From the NCBI GenBank assembly GCA_902787415.1, contig CADAGG010000129.1, positions 1 through 6,588 of the forward strand: DNA of 6,588 nucleotides. The letters are read 5' to 3'. This document shows positions 1-6,015 of the stretch, in pieces; position 1 is the first letter of the stretch, and the number at the start of each line of letters is the position of its first letter. This stretch comes from a methanogenic archaeon (GTDB lineage Archaea > Thermoplasmatota > Thermoplasmata > Methanomassiliicoccales > Methanomethylophilaceae). The notes below the pieces were generated by a model, which was not told where the DNA came from, searched no databases, and was given only the letters and a program-made list of their open reading frames with translations. Made by a program: the position numbers and the translations under genes.

Positions 1-25
1 AACCGTCCTTTAGTGTGATTTTCAT
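1..25 (-). CDS. Start of a gene running off the left edge, possibly threonyl-tRNA synthetase
   Basis: Only the first eight codons are visible: M-K-I-T-L-K-D-G. The start is well supported. A strong Shine-Dalgarno (AAAGGAGG, 33-40) lies 7 bases upstream of the ATG, and a TATA box lies about 45 bases further up. The peptide resembles the opening beta-strand of a TGS domain, as found at the N-terminus of bacterial-type threonyl-tRNA synthetase and of some GTPases. That assignment rests on eight residues and is a guess. The gene starts 219 bases after the stop of the SEC-C gene, with repeats in between, and appears to be transcribed on its own. Confidence 0.5.
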
Positions 26-69
26 AATAATTCCTCCTTTGTGGCGCCTATACGAGGGGCACTCACTGA

Positions 70-79
70 CTTTATATGA
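70..79 (-). promoter_or_regulatory. TATA box of the leftmost gene
   Basis: On the minus strand this reads TCATATAAAG, a good archaeal TATA element. Initiation about 25 bases downstream would fall near 49 and give a leader of about 24 bases holding the Shine-Dalgarno. The bases where a BRE would sit belong to the palindromic repeat that reaches this box, so the repeat forms the upstream edge of the promoter. Confidence 0.55.
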
Positions 80-153
80 GCGTCGCCCATTTTGAATTCT
101 GCTTCGCAGAATGGGCTCCGCGTGCACCCACTTCGTGGGTCCCTCCTACCAGC
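72..153. repeat. Palindromic tandem repeat, copy 1
   Basis: This is an 82-base unit in two blocks. Block A (72-126) matches 159-213 at 54 of 55 positions, with 50 bases (77-126) identical. Block B (127-153) matches 225-251 at 26 of 27. Each block folds. Block A has ATTCTGC/GCAGAAT arms around a 3-base loop, with outer GCCC/GGGC arms and a bulge. Block B has CCCAC/GTGGG around a 3-base loop. On the minus strand both loops are C-GAA-G, and block A contains GCGAAGC, known as an unusually stable mini-hairpin. Block B in this copy also carries a copy of the final TGG-TAG of the SEC-C gene, away from the gene itself. Confidence 0.85.
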
Positions 154-158
154 TTTTC

Positions 159-251
159 TTATCTGAGCGTCGCCCATTTTGAATTCTGCTTCGCAGAATG
201 GGCTCCGCGTGCAGGCAGGTTCTTCCCACTTCGTGGGCCCCTCCTACCAGC
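159..251. repeat. Palindromic tandem repeat, copy 2, overlapping the SEC-C stop codon
   Basis: This is the second copy, separated from copy 1 by TTTTC. It has the same two blocks as copy 1 but 11 extra bases (214-224) between them. Its last 8 bases overlap the end of the SEC-C coding sequence, so the repeat contains the TGG-TAG that ends that gene. It may be a short non-autonomous palindromic element, or a local duplication that took in the end of the gene. No target-site duplication or transposase is visible. Confidence 0.85.
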
Positions 252-753
252 CTCTGCCGCAACACTTTTTGTATTTCTTGCCGCTGCCGCACGGGCACGG
301 ATCGTTCCTTCCGATCTTCGGGCCTTCGTTCCTGACCGTCTGGCTGGCCTTCTGCTCCTTGTACAGTTCCTTCTGTTTGTCGGCATCGAATATATCGTTC
401 CACTCTTCGAGTCCGTACAGCCAGTCGGCACCTGCGGCTACCATGTTCTTGTACAGCAGTTCCTTGTCAAAATCGAGTGAGACCTTGGTCTTCTCGGTCA
501 TCTTTTCTATATCGTTCGGCTTCTTCAGGCTGTCATTTATACCGTCAAGGAAACCGGTCATCGTCATGATGTCGGTCTCATATTTTTCGGCAAGTTCTTC
601 AACCGTACCCGATACTGCGTTATCGGGATCGGATAAGAGCTTCTGGTATATGCCCTTCTCAACCTCGAAATAATCCGCCCAGAGTTTCTGGAGCTTATTC
701 TTGTCGGCATTTTCGTCGTATGCCGTCTTGCGCCATTTTTCAAGTAATGCCAT
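244..753 (-). CDS. SEC-C motif protein, 169 residues
   Basis: This is a small soluble protein with an alpha-helical body (residues 1-140) and a C-terminal SEC-C zinc-binding motif, [20 protein letters not shown], at about residues 146-165. The cysteines CPC and CC are the metal ligands. The same motif ends bacterial SecA and occurs in many stand-alone proteins. The role of this one is not known. Its body, with stretches such as [10 protein letters not shown] and [14 protein letters not shown], resembles SEC-C proteins I recall from gut Firmicutes. The start has a GAGGT Shine-Dalgarno (761-765) 7 bases away. Three sampled 60-base stretches average about 47% GC, against 62-70% in the thermosome and methyltransferase genes, which suggests acquisition from a bacterium. 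The tail after the motif (RGW) and the TAG stop lie at or within the repeat. TAG is used by no other gene with a visible stop here. Confidence 0.88.
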   Translation of the reverse strand: MALLEKWRKTAYDENADKNKLQKLWADYFEVEKGIYQKLLSDPDNAVSGTVEELAEKYETDIMTMTGFLDGINDSLKKPNDIEKMTEKTKVSLDFDKELLYKNMVAAGADWLYGLEEWNDIFDADKQKELYKEQKASQTVRNEGPKIGRNDPCPCGSGKKYKKCCGRGW

Positions 754-803
754 TGTCTCTACCTCTTCTTTCTTATTGTTATGTCACAGATCCGATTTTC
801 TAA

Positions 804-812
804 CTAATTTAA
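804..812 (-). promoter_or_regulatory. Possible TATA box of the SEC-C gene
   Basis: The minus strand reads TTAAATTAG in the 85-base gap between the small upstream gene and the SEC-C gene. Initiation about 25 bases downstream would leave a leader of roughly 30 bases with the GAGGT site near its end. The match to the archaeal consensus is moderate, and the gap holds no other good candidate. Confidence 0.4.
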
Positions 813-838
813 CCACATTTGAATTGCAAAGACAAGAA

Positions 839-1042
839 TCAATAAGGACTGATCTCGTCGTCCTTGTCGTCCCTCTCCCTGTCGGAGCGGGATCCGGACT
901 GTGCACGGGCCTCGTAGAGCATGCGGACGCTGTCCATGAGTGCATCCCTGGCAGCCTGCTCGACGGTGACTCCGTTGACTTCCGCCAGGAACTGTGCGAG
1001 AACATAGTCGTCTTCGTCGAGGTCGAGCATTATCTGAGGCAT
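839..1042 (-). CDS. Small ribbon-helix-helix-like protein, 67 residues
   Basis: The protein is unrecognised by name. Its first half reads as a short beta-strand (PQIMLDLDEDDY), a helix (VLAQFLAEVNG), a turn, and a second helix (TVEQAARDALMDSVRML). This is the layout of ribbon-helix-helix (CopG/Arc-like) DNA-binding proteins. Residues 47-67 are charged and probably disordered (SRSDRERDDKDDE). The ATG at 1042 is chosen because GTGATCC (1045-1051) sits just before it and pairs with the archaeal 16S 3' end. A longer GTG start at 1105 would run back through the terminator hairpin of the thermosome gene. The N-terminal strand is acidic rather than basic, which is unusual for DNA contact, so a protein-binding role is also possible. 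Confidence 0.65.
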   Translation of the reverse strand: MPQIMLDLDEDDYVLAQFLAEVNGVTVEQAARDALMDSVRMLYEARAQSGSRSDRERDDKDDEISPY

Positions 1043-1051
1043 GGGGATCAC

Positions 1052-1085
1052 TTTGAAAAATGGAAGGGGAGGGGCTGCCTCCCCT
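1052..1085 (-). terminator. Hairpin terminator after the thermosome gene
   Basis: Eight-base arms AGGGGAGG (1065-1072) and CCTCCCCT (1078-1085) enclose a 5-base loop. On the minus strand they are followed by TTCCATTTTTC, a T-rich tract. It starts 16 bases after the thermosome stop and sits just ahead of the next small gene's start, so that gene is read either by read-through or from a promoter I cannot identify. Confidence 0.65.
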
Positions 1086-1101
1086 GTTAGCGTTTGTGGA
1101 C

Positions 1102-2727
1102 TCACATTCCGGGCATTCCGCCGGGCGCTCCGCCCTGAGGGGGAACGGGGTTGGAGCGGCGGGCCGCGATGACGTCGTCGATCCTGAGGATCATGTTGGC
1201 GACCTCGGTTGCGGAGTTGACTGCCTGGGTCTTTACCCTGAGGGGCTCGACGACGTTGGCGGTCTTCATGTTCTCAGCCTCTCCGGTGTCGAGGTTGATA
1301 CCCATGTACTGTCCGTTCTTGCCGGAGTGGGCGTGCTTGAGTTTGATGATGACGTCGATGGGGTCGAGACCTGCGTTCTCGGCAAGGGTCCAGGGAACGA
1401 TCTCCATGGCCTTGGCGAACTTCTCGATGGCGAGCTGCTCCCTTCCGCCGACGGATGCGGCGAACTTGCTGAGCCTGAGTCCGAGCTCGATCTCGGGTGC
1501 TCCTGCGCCTGCGACGACCTTTCCGTCCTCAAGGGTGATTCCGACGGTGCGGATTGCATCGTTGATGGCCCTCTCGACCTCCTCGATGACGTGCTCGGTT
1601 CCGCCACGGATGAACAGGGTGACTGCCTTGGGGTTCTTGCATCCGGTGATGAAGGACATTCCGTCCTCTCCGATCTGCTTCTCCTCAACCAGCTTCGCTT
1701 TTCCGAGGTCCTTGGCGGTGAGCTCGTCGACGTTTCCGACGATGGTTGCTCCGGTCGCCTTGGCGATGGCCTCGATGTCGGACTCCTTGAGCCTCCTGTA
1801 TCCCATGATGCCTGCCTTGGAGAGGTAGTGCTGGATGAGCTCGTCCATGGCCTTGGAGGTGTAGACGACGTTGGCTCCGACGGATTTGATCTTGTCGACC
1901 ATGGCCTTCATGGATGCCTCCTCCTCTGCGAGGAAGTCGTTCATCCTGGAGGGGTCGGTGATCTGGATCTGGGCGTCGATCTCGGTCTTCTTGACCTCGA
2001 GTCCGCAGTTGAAGAGGGCGATCTTGGCGTCCTCCATCTTCCTGGGCATCCTGGAGTGTACGAGCTCCTTGTCGACGACGACTCCCTGGACGATGTAGGT
2101 GTCTGCGATGACGCCTCCGACCTTCTTGGAGATCCTGATGTTCTTGGTGTCGACGCGGCCGTCGTCGGAAGCGACGAACTTGGCTGCCTTTACGATGAGA
2201 TCGGACAGGTGCTTCTTGTCCTCGCTGTCGCCGACTGCCTTTCCGGTGAGGGAGGTGTCTGCGATGAGGCCGAGGGTCTTGTCGTTCTTGGCGTCGATGG
2301 CGATCTCGTCGAGGATCTTGACTGCCTCTGCGGCTGCCATGTTGTATCCTGCGGCGATGACGGTGGGGTGGACGTTGGCGTTGATGAGTTCCTCGGACTG
2401 TTTGAGGAGCTCTCCGGCGAGGATGACGGAGGTGGTGGTACCGTCACCGCACTCGGTGTCCTGGGTCTTGGCGACCTCGACGACCATCTTGGCGGCGGGG
2501 TGCTGTACGTCGATCTCCTTGAGGATGGTGACTCCGTCGTTGGTGATGACGACATCGCCGATGGAGTTGACCATCATCTTGTCCATTCCCTTGGGTCCGA
2601 GGGTGGACCTGACGGACTCTGCGACGGCTTTTGCGGCGTCGATGTTGTTGAACTGTGCTTCTTTGTCTTTGGCTCTCTGAGTTCCCTCTTTGAACACGAT
2701 GATAGGCTGGTTTCCGTTTCCGTACAT
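1102..2727 (-). CDS. ths: Thermosome (group II chaperonin) subunit, 541 residues
   Basis: This is an ATP-dependent cytosolic chaperonin subunit. It assembles into a two-ring, lidded cage that folds proteins without a separate GroES cap. The length is usual for the family. Equatorial ATP-binding motifs are in place: GPKGMDKM (44-51), NDGVTIL (63-69), GDGTTT (94-99, with D95 expected to act in hydrolysis), AINDA (387-391, with D390 the second expected catalytic acid) and GAGAPEIEL (407-415). The C-terminus is the short Gly-Met-rich tail GGAPGGMPGM that points into the cavity. GGAGTG precedes the ATG at 2727, and a strong TATA box lies 43 bases upstream. Many archaea carry two or three paralogues; only one is visible here. 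The gene has its own promoter and terminator and is not part of the methyltransferase operon. Confidence 0.98.
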   Translation of the reverse strand: MYGNGNQPIIVFKEGTQRAKDKEAQFNNIDAAKAVAESVRSTLGPKGMDKMMVNSIGDVVITNDGVTILKEIDVQHPAAKMVVEVAKTQDTECGDGTTTSVILAGELLKQSEELINANVHPTVIAAGYNMAAAEAVKILDEIAIDAKNDKTLGLIADTSLTGKAVGDSEDKKHLSDLIVKAAKFVASDDGRVDTKNIRISKKVGGVIADTYIVQGVVVDKELVHSRMPRKMEDAKIALFNCGLEVKKTEIDAQIQITDPSRMNDFLAEEEASMKAMVDKIKSVGANVVYTSKAMDELIQHYLSKAGIMGYRRLKESDIEAIAKATGATIVGNVDELTAKDLGKAKLVEEKQIGEDGMSFITGCKNPKAVTLFIRGGTEHVIEEVERAINDAIRTVGITLEDGKVVAGAGAPEIELGLRLSKFAASVGGREQLAIEKFAKAMEIVPWTLAENAGLDPIDVIIKLKHAHSGKNGQYMGINLDTGEAENMKTANVVEPLRVKTQAVNSATEVANMILRIDDVIAARRSNPVPPQGGAPGGMPGM

Positions 2728-2769
2728 GGATTACACTCCAGTTATATGAACCAAGTAAAATTGTTCTTC

Positions 2770-2790
2770 TATATAAAGTTATTTCAACCG
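2770..2790 (-). promoter_or_regulatory. BRE/TATA promoter of the thermosome gene
   Basis: The minus strand reads GAAATAA followed by CTTTATATA (TATA at 2770-2778), a near-consensus archaeal promoter. Initiation near 2749 would give a leader of about 22 bases carrying GGAGTG. The BRE part overlaps the last codons and TAA stop (2779-2781) of the methyltransferase frame. This is an odd place for a gene to end and suggests that frame runs past its native stop. Confidence 0.8.
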
Positions 2791-3885
2791 TTGGTTGATT
2801 TGGGGAATGCCCAGGATATCAGAGGGAATGAGAAGAATCCCGCAAACCCTGCGGGAGGGGTAAGACGTTTGTGGGGGCCGGGACGCGGCCCCGGGGACAG
2901 GGGTGCCGATGGGTACTCCGCATCCCGCCGAGATCACGTTGAATCCGGCGTCGCGGCTCCTCTTGGCTGCGGCGGCGACGTCCTCGGGGGTTCCCTTGAA
3001 CAGCGGGAACGCGCATCCGACGTTGCCGACCATGCATCCGCGGTGGTTGGCGATCTCGATGGCCTTCTCGGAGGGCACCTTCTCCTCGACGGAGATGCCG
3101 TCCACGCCCGTGTCGAACATGTAGGGGATGATCGGCGCGGAGTCTCCGCAGATATGGAGGATGGTGTGTCCCTTCAGCGAGCCGAGGCAGTCCTTCACGA
3201 ACTGTCCGGACTGTATGGGGAAGTCGGTGGGCGCGAGGATGTCGGTGGATGCCGACGGCTCGGACATCTGCACGACGTCGGCTCCGGCATCGAGCAGCGC
3301 CTGTCCGTAGGCCTTGCTGTAGGCGGAGATGGCCTTGGTCCACTTCTGCGCCCTCTCGGGCTCGGTCCATACCGAGTACACAAGGTTCTCGGTGTTGAGC
3401 AGGTGTCCGGTGAGGGTGAACGGTCCGGTGTTGCCTCCGACCACGACGTAGTCCTCTCCGTGGGTCTTCTGCATGATGCCCATGGCCTCGAGGGTGGTCT
3501 TGATCCTCCCGGTCCTCAGGAACTCGTCCATGTCGGGGAGGTCGTCGGGCTCGTCGTATATCTTCTTCATAGGGTTGTAGTTGTAGCGGTGGCCCTTGAG
3601 CATGGGCGACGACTTCTCGGTACCCATGTTGATGGGGCATCCGAAGGCCTCCGCCTCCTGCGTGAGGCAGAATCCCGCCCTCACGGACTCCAGACCGAAG
3701 TAGTCGGCCTGGGCGCATGCCAGGGTGGCCATCTTCTGGGGGTCCGAGTGGGCCTCCGGCCAGGACGCTCCGCACGCCTTCATCATTCCGATGGTATCGC
3801 AGGTGGTGAAAACGGCCACCGGCGGACGGTCCAGGTTCTCCTGCTTCAGGGCCGCCAATACCCTCTCTCTGCATGACATTGCCAT
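2779..3885 (-). CDS. Methylcobamide:coenzyme M methyltransferase (MtaA/MtbA family), altered C-terminus
   Basis: This enzyme moves the methyl group from the cobalt of a corrinoid protein to coenzyme M, feeding methyl-CoM reductase. It belongs to the uroporphyrinogen-decarboxylase-fold MtaA/CmuA family. The zinc site that activates the thiol is complete: H244-x-C246 in LHICGD and C322 in AGCGVP, spaced as I recall in Methanosarcina MtaA. Other family landmarks are WPEAH (42-46), INMGT (85-89) and SVEEK (265-269); INMGT and SVEEK fit MtaA better than MtbA. The start at 3885 follows AGGTGTGA, which overlaps the end of the corrinoid gene 5 bases away. Residues 1-329 look intact. From about residue 330 the sequence (PGAASRPPQTSYPSRR and onward) replaces the short final helix expected, making 368 residues against about 340. 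The true substrate pathway cannot be told from this gene alone. Confidence 0.9.
   Translation of the reverse strand: MAMSCRERVLAALKQENLDRPPVAVFTTCDTIGMMKACGASWPEAHSDPQKMATLACAQADYFGLESVRAGFCLTQEAEAFGCPINMGTEKSSPMLKGHRYNYNPMKKIYDEPDDLPDMDEFLRTGRIKTTLEAMGIMQKTHGEDYVVVGGNTGPFTLTGHLLNTENLVYSVWTEPERAQKWTKAISAYSKAYGQALLDAGADVVQMSEPSASTDILAPTDFPIQSGQFVKDCLGSLKGHTILHICGDSAPIIPYMFDTGVDGISVEEKVPSEKAIEIANHRGCMVGNVGCAFPLFKGTPEDVAAAAKRSRDAGFNVISAGCGVPIGTPVPGAASRPPQTSYPSRRVCGILLIPSDILGIPQINQRLK
2831..2855 (-). terminator. Hairpin terminator inside the methyltransferase 3' end
   Basis: Arms CCCGCA (2839-2844) and TGCGGG (2850-2855) enclose a 5-base loop. On the minus strand they are followed by ATTCTTCTCATT. 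This is a good terminator shape, but it lies inside the present coding frame, which suggests that the native stop codon was further upstream. Confidence 0.55.
2874..2892. other. GC hairpin within the methyltransferase 3' end
   Basis: Arms GGGGCC (2874-2879) and GGCCCC (2887-2892) enclose a 7-base loop. It sits exactly where the protein stops resembling its family. No T-rich tract follows directly, but the terminator hairpin at 2839-2855 does. Together they look like untranslated 3' sequence brought into frame. Confidence 0.5.
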
Positions 3886-3890
3886 ATCTA

Positions 3891-4529
3891 TCACACCTTC
3901 GAATTGACGAAACTGACGCACTGCTGCGCGTTCTCGTCCCTGTGGTCTGCTCCGATCTCCTTGGCGAAGGCGTCGTTGGTCGGCGGCCCTCCGATGGTTA
4001 TGATGACCTTGTCCCTGTAGCCGCTGTTGGCTATCAGTTTCACGGTGGCGGCCATGTTGTCCATGGTCGGGGTCATGAGGGTGCTCAGGCAGACCACCTG
4101 CGCACCGTCGTCGAGCATCATCTTCTTGAATTCCTCGGGAGGCACGTCCTTGCCGGCGTCGTGCACCATGAATCCCGCTGCGGTGAGCATGGTCTTCACG
4201 ATGTTCTTCCCGATGTCGTGGACGTCTCCCTGCACCACTCCGCACACGGCGTTCTTGGTGGTCAGGGACTCGTCCTTGGGGATCGCGGGGATCAGGACGT
4301 CCAATCCCTCGTACATGCTGTGGGCGGCCACGAGTACCTGCGGCAGGTACATCTTGCGCTCCGCATAATTGTCTCCTATAACCCCCATCCCGACGACCAG
4401 ACCTTCGTTGATCGCCTTGACGGGATCCATACCTTCAGAAAGGGCCGTCTCTGCCGCCTTCTTGGCCCTCGGGGGGTCGCAAGCGACGACGGCATCGGCA
4501 AGTTCTTTCAGAATAGCCTTTTCATCCAT
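3891..4529 (-). CDS. Corrinoid (B12-binding) methyltransferase protein, 212 residues
   Basis: This methyl carrier binds a cobamide and passes a methyl group between a substrate enzyme and the CoM methyltransferase. Residues 1-90 form the helical cap domain (B12-binding domain 1), with MYLPQVLVAAHSM at 60-72. Residues 91-212 are the Rossmann-like cobalamin-binding domain. The base-off signature D102-x-H104-x-x-G107 lies in GDVHDIGKN, with H104 the expected cobalt ligand; S149 in CLSTLMT and GG at 180-181 are the usual partners. The length fits the MtmC/MtbC/MttC class rather than the longer MtaC. The start is set by AGGAGG (4537-4542) 7 bases before the ATG. It is the first gene of a two-gene operon with the methyltransferase. 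Which substrate it serves cannot be read from the sequence. Confidence 0.95.
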   Translation of the reverse strand: MDEKAILKELADAVVACDPPRAKKAAETALSEGMDPVKAINEGLVVGMGVIGDNYAERKMYLPQVLVAAHSMYEGLDVLIPAIPKDESLTTKNAVCGVVQGDVHDIGKNIVKTMLTAAGFMVHDAGKDVPPEEFKKMMLDDGAQVVCLSTLMTPTMDNMAATVKLIANSGYRDKVIITIGGPPTNDAFAKEIGADHRDENAQQCVSFVNSKV

Positions 4530-4591
4530 TTTCTTTCCTCCTGAAACGGTTTGGATGTTGGTTGTTGGGTTGCTTCTCCCCAGCGAACCGG

Positions 4592-4604
4592 TCCTATTCT
4601 GCCA
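4592..4604 (-). repeat. 13-base inverted repeat partner ahead of the corrinoid operon
   Basis: The minus strand reads TGGCAGAATAGGA here, in the gap between the MFS gene and the corrinoid gene. It is the exact complement of the minus-strand sequence at 5918-5930 in the MFS leader, so the two would pair within one transcript. Confidence 0.5.
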
Positions 4605-4618
4605 TGTTCGGGGCCGAA

Positions 4619-4634
4619 TGCATACTTTTGCATC
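4619..4634 (-). promoter_or_regulatory. Weak candidate promoter of the corrinoid-methyltransferase operon
   Basis: The 119-base gap 4530-4648 has no clear TATA box. The best candidate on the minus strand is GCAAAAGTATGCATTC, within a small ATGCA/TGCAT dyad. Initiation from it would give a leader of about 70 bases. Co-transcription with the MFS gene is equally possible. Confidence 0.25.
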
Positions 4635-4648
4635 CAACCCCGATGGTT

Positions 4649-5904
4649 TCAGGCCTTTTCCTTCTCCACGGAGAGGAAGGCGCAGATGCAGGCGATGACC
4701 ATCAAGGCGACGGCCATGAGCCAAACGGTCTGGTACTGTGCCAGCGTCTTGTCCGTGACGATGAATCCCGCGATGGTGATGAGGATCGCGCCTCCGGCGA
4801 AGGGGAACAGATTCAGCGCGGCGGTCGAAGTTCCGGCCATTGCTATTGGATACAGCTCCTTGACCTGTGCGTACGAAACGACGAACCATCCGCCGAAGAA
4901 TCCGAACAGGAAGTTGATGCCCAGATGACCACCCACAGGACGGTGTACACCACGGTACCGATGATCAGCACCTTCTTCCTGGAGTTCAGCACGCGGTCGG
5001 ACAGCCTTCCCGCCAGGGGGCAGCCGAACACCATTCCCACTCCGACCATGGTCAGGAGCAGTCCGGCGTCGCTCTTGGAGAATCCGCAGCAGTTCTGATA
5101 GTAGGAACCGGCCTGGGATGCCTGCCAGAGCATGATGGTGCCGTACAGGGCGAAGAACCAGATGGCCAGGGGCCAGAACTTGCGTCCGCTGGTGAAGGTC
5201 ATCTTCAGGGCCTCGACGGTCCCGATCTTGTCGGTGTTCTTCTCGGTGATGGGCTCGCCGGTCTCCTCGGAGACGATCTCCTCGATGCTGGGGAAGTCCT
5301 TCTCGCCGGGGAAGTTGCGGACCACGAGGTAACAGGCACCGGCGATGGCGGCGGTGATGACTGCCAGGACGATGTAGGTCATCTCGATTCCGAGGGAATC
5401 CATCATGATGACCATGGGGGTCGCGGCGGCGATTCCTCCGACGTTCCCGACCAGGAGCAGGATACCGCTCATGGTGGCGAACTCGTTCTTGCGGAACCAA
5501 ACGGCCAGCACCTTCATGATGGGGATGTATACGACGGCGGCACCGATACCGATGATGAACTTACCCGCTATCATCAGGTTGAAGTTGTTGGCCGGCTCCG
5601 CCAGAGCGCTCAGGATGGAACCGACGGCGATGAGAGCCACGAAGGCGGACGCCGCGGTACGGGGGCCCAGCTTATCCGTCAGGATTCCGCTGGGGATCTG
5701 CATCAATGTGTACGCGTACAGGTACGCGGAGGCCAACAGTGCGATGGACGCCGATCCGACGCCGAAGGCGTCCTGCAGCGTCTGAGAAATGGCACCGCCT
5801 GTTGTCCTGTGGAAGTATACGAAGAAGTATGCTACCGCAAGCACGCCGAATATAGCCCACCTGTAGCTAAGCATCTTCTTTTTGCTTTGCTCGTCTATGG
5901 TCAT
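4649..5904 (-). pseudogene. MFS transporter with a single-base frameshift
   Basis: This is a major facilitator superfamily carrier in the cytoplasmic membrane; its substrate is not identifiable. The start at 5904 (MTIDEQSKKK) is chosen because AGGAGAGGT lies 5 bases upstream and the TATA box at 5963-5971 rules out the ATG at 6003. The N-terminal half shows repeated hydrophobic segments from about residue 15 and MFS motif A, GILTDKLGPR (73-82). A cytosolic central loop follows (about 200-242), then the second-half motif A-like GRLSDR (299-304). After W328 the frame breaks. Downstream, the family-like sequence GINFLFGFFGGW continues in another frame to ...LSVEKEKA and a TGA at 4649. One extra C in the CCC at 4920-4922 would restore a protein of 418 residues, the normal MFS size. 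Without it, the carrier loses its last three or so membrane segments. A real mutation and a sequencing error cannot be told apart here. Confidence 0.85.
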
Positions 5905-5917
5905 ATCGAACCTCTCC

Positions 5918-5930
5918 TGGCAGAATAGGA
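5918..5930 (-). repeat. 13-base inverted repeat partner in the MFS leader
   Basis: The minus strand reads TCCTATTCTGCCA, directly followed by the GGAGAGG ribosome binding site of the MFS gene. It is complementary to 4592-4604. Pairing would lie against that binding site. Confidence 0.5.
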
Positions 5931-5962
5931 ACGAACAACCTATGTTAATCATGTATATGTTA

Positions 5963-5980
5963 GTATATAAATGAAATTTC
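5963..5980 (-). promoter_or_regulatory. BRE/TATA promoter of the MFS gene
   Basis: The minus strand reads GAAATTTCA followed by TTTATATAC (TATA at 5963-5971). Initiation near 5941 gives a leader of about 37 bases ending in a good Shine-Dalgarno. The box lies in the AT-rich gap 5905-6161. Confidence 0.7.
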
Positions 5981-6015
5981 GAACCCACAACAAAATACAT
6001 CACATGAGCCAGGCA

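Noticed and set aside
72..251. CRISPR array
   Set aside because: There are only two units, with no regular unique spacers and no cas genes. The internal palindromes fit a repeat element instead.
76..480. Plus-strand open frame containing the duplicated peptide SVAHFEFCFAEWAPRA
   Set aside because: It is the repeat read in the opposite direction and then the antisense of the SEC-C gene. No ribosome binding site precedes it.
839..1105. Longer GTG start for the small ribbon-helix-helix-like gene
   Set aside because: It would add 21 residues encoded by the terminator hairpin. The ATG at 1042 has a GTGATCC ribosome binding site.
1060..3876. A 938-codon open frame on the plus strand, antisense to the thermosome and methyltransferase
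   Set aside because: Its protein is low-complexity (rich in D, G, L, V) and mirrors the codon bias of two well-identified genes on the other strand. The minus-strand genes have complete motifs and ribosome binding sites.
3891..4889. Extended start for the corrinoid protein at 4889
   Set aside because: The added 120 residues are an off-frame reading of the MFS gene. The family start with AGGAGG is at 4529.
4915..4930. Programmed frameshifting in the MFS gene
   Set aside because: There is no long slippery run or clear downstream structure, and MFS carriers are not known to use recoding. Mutation or sequencing error is simpler.
4649..6003. ATG at 6003 as the MFS start
   Set aside because: It lies upstream of the TATA box at 5963-5971 and adds a non-family extension. 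The ATG at 5904 has a strong Shine-Dalgarno.
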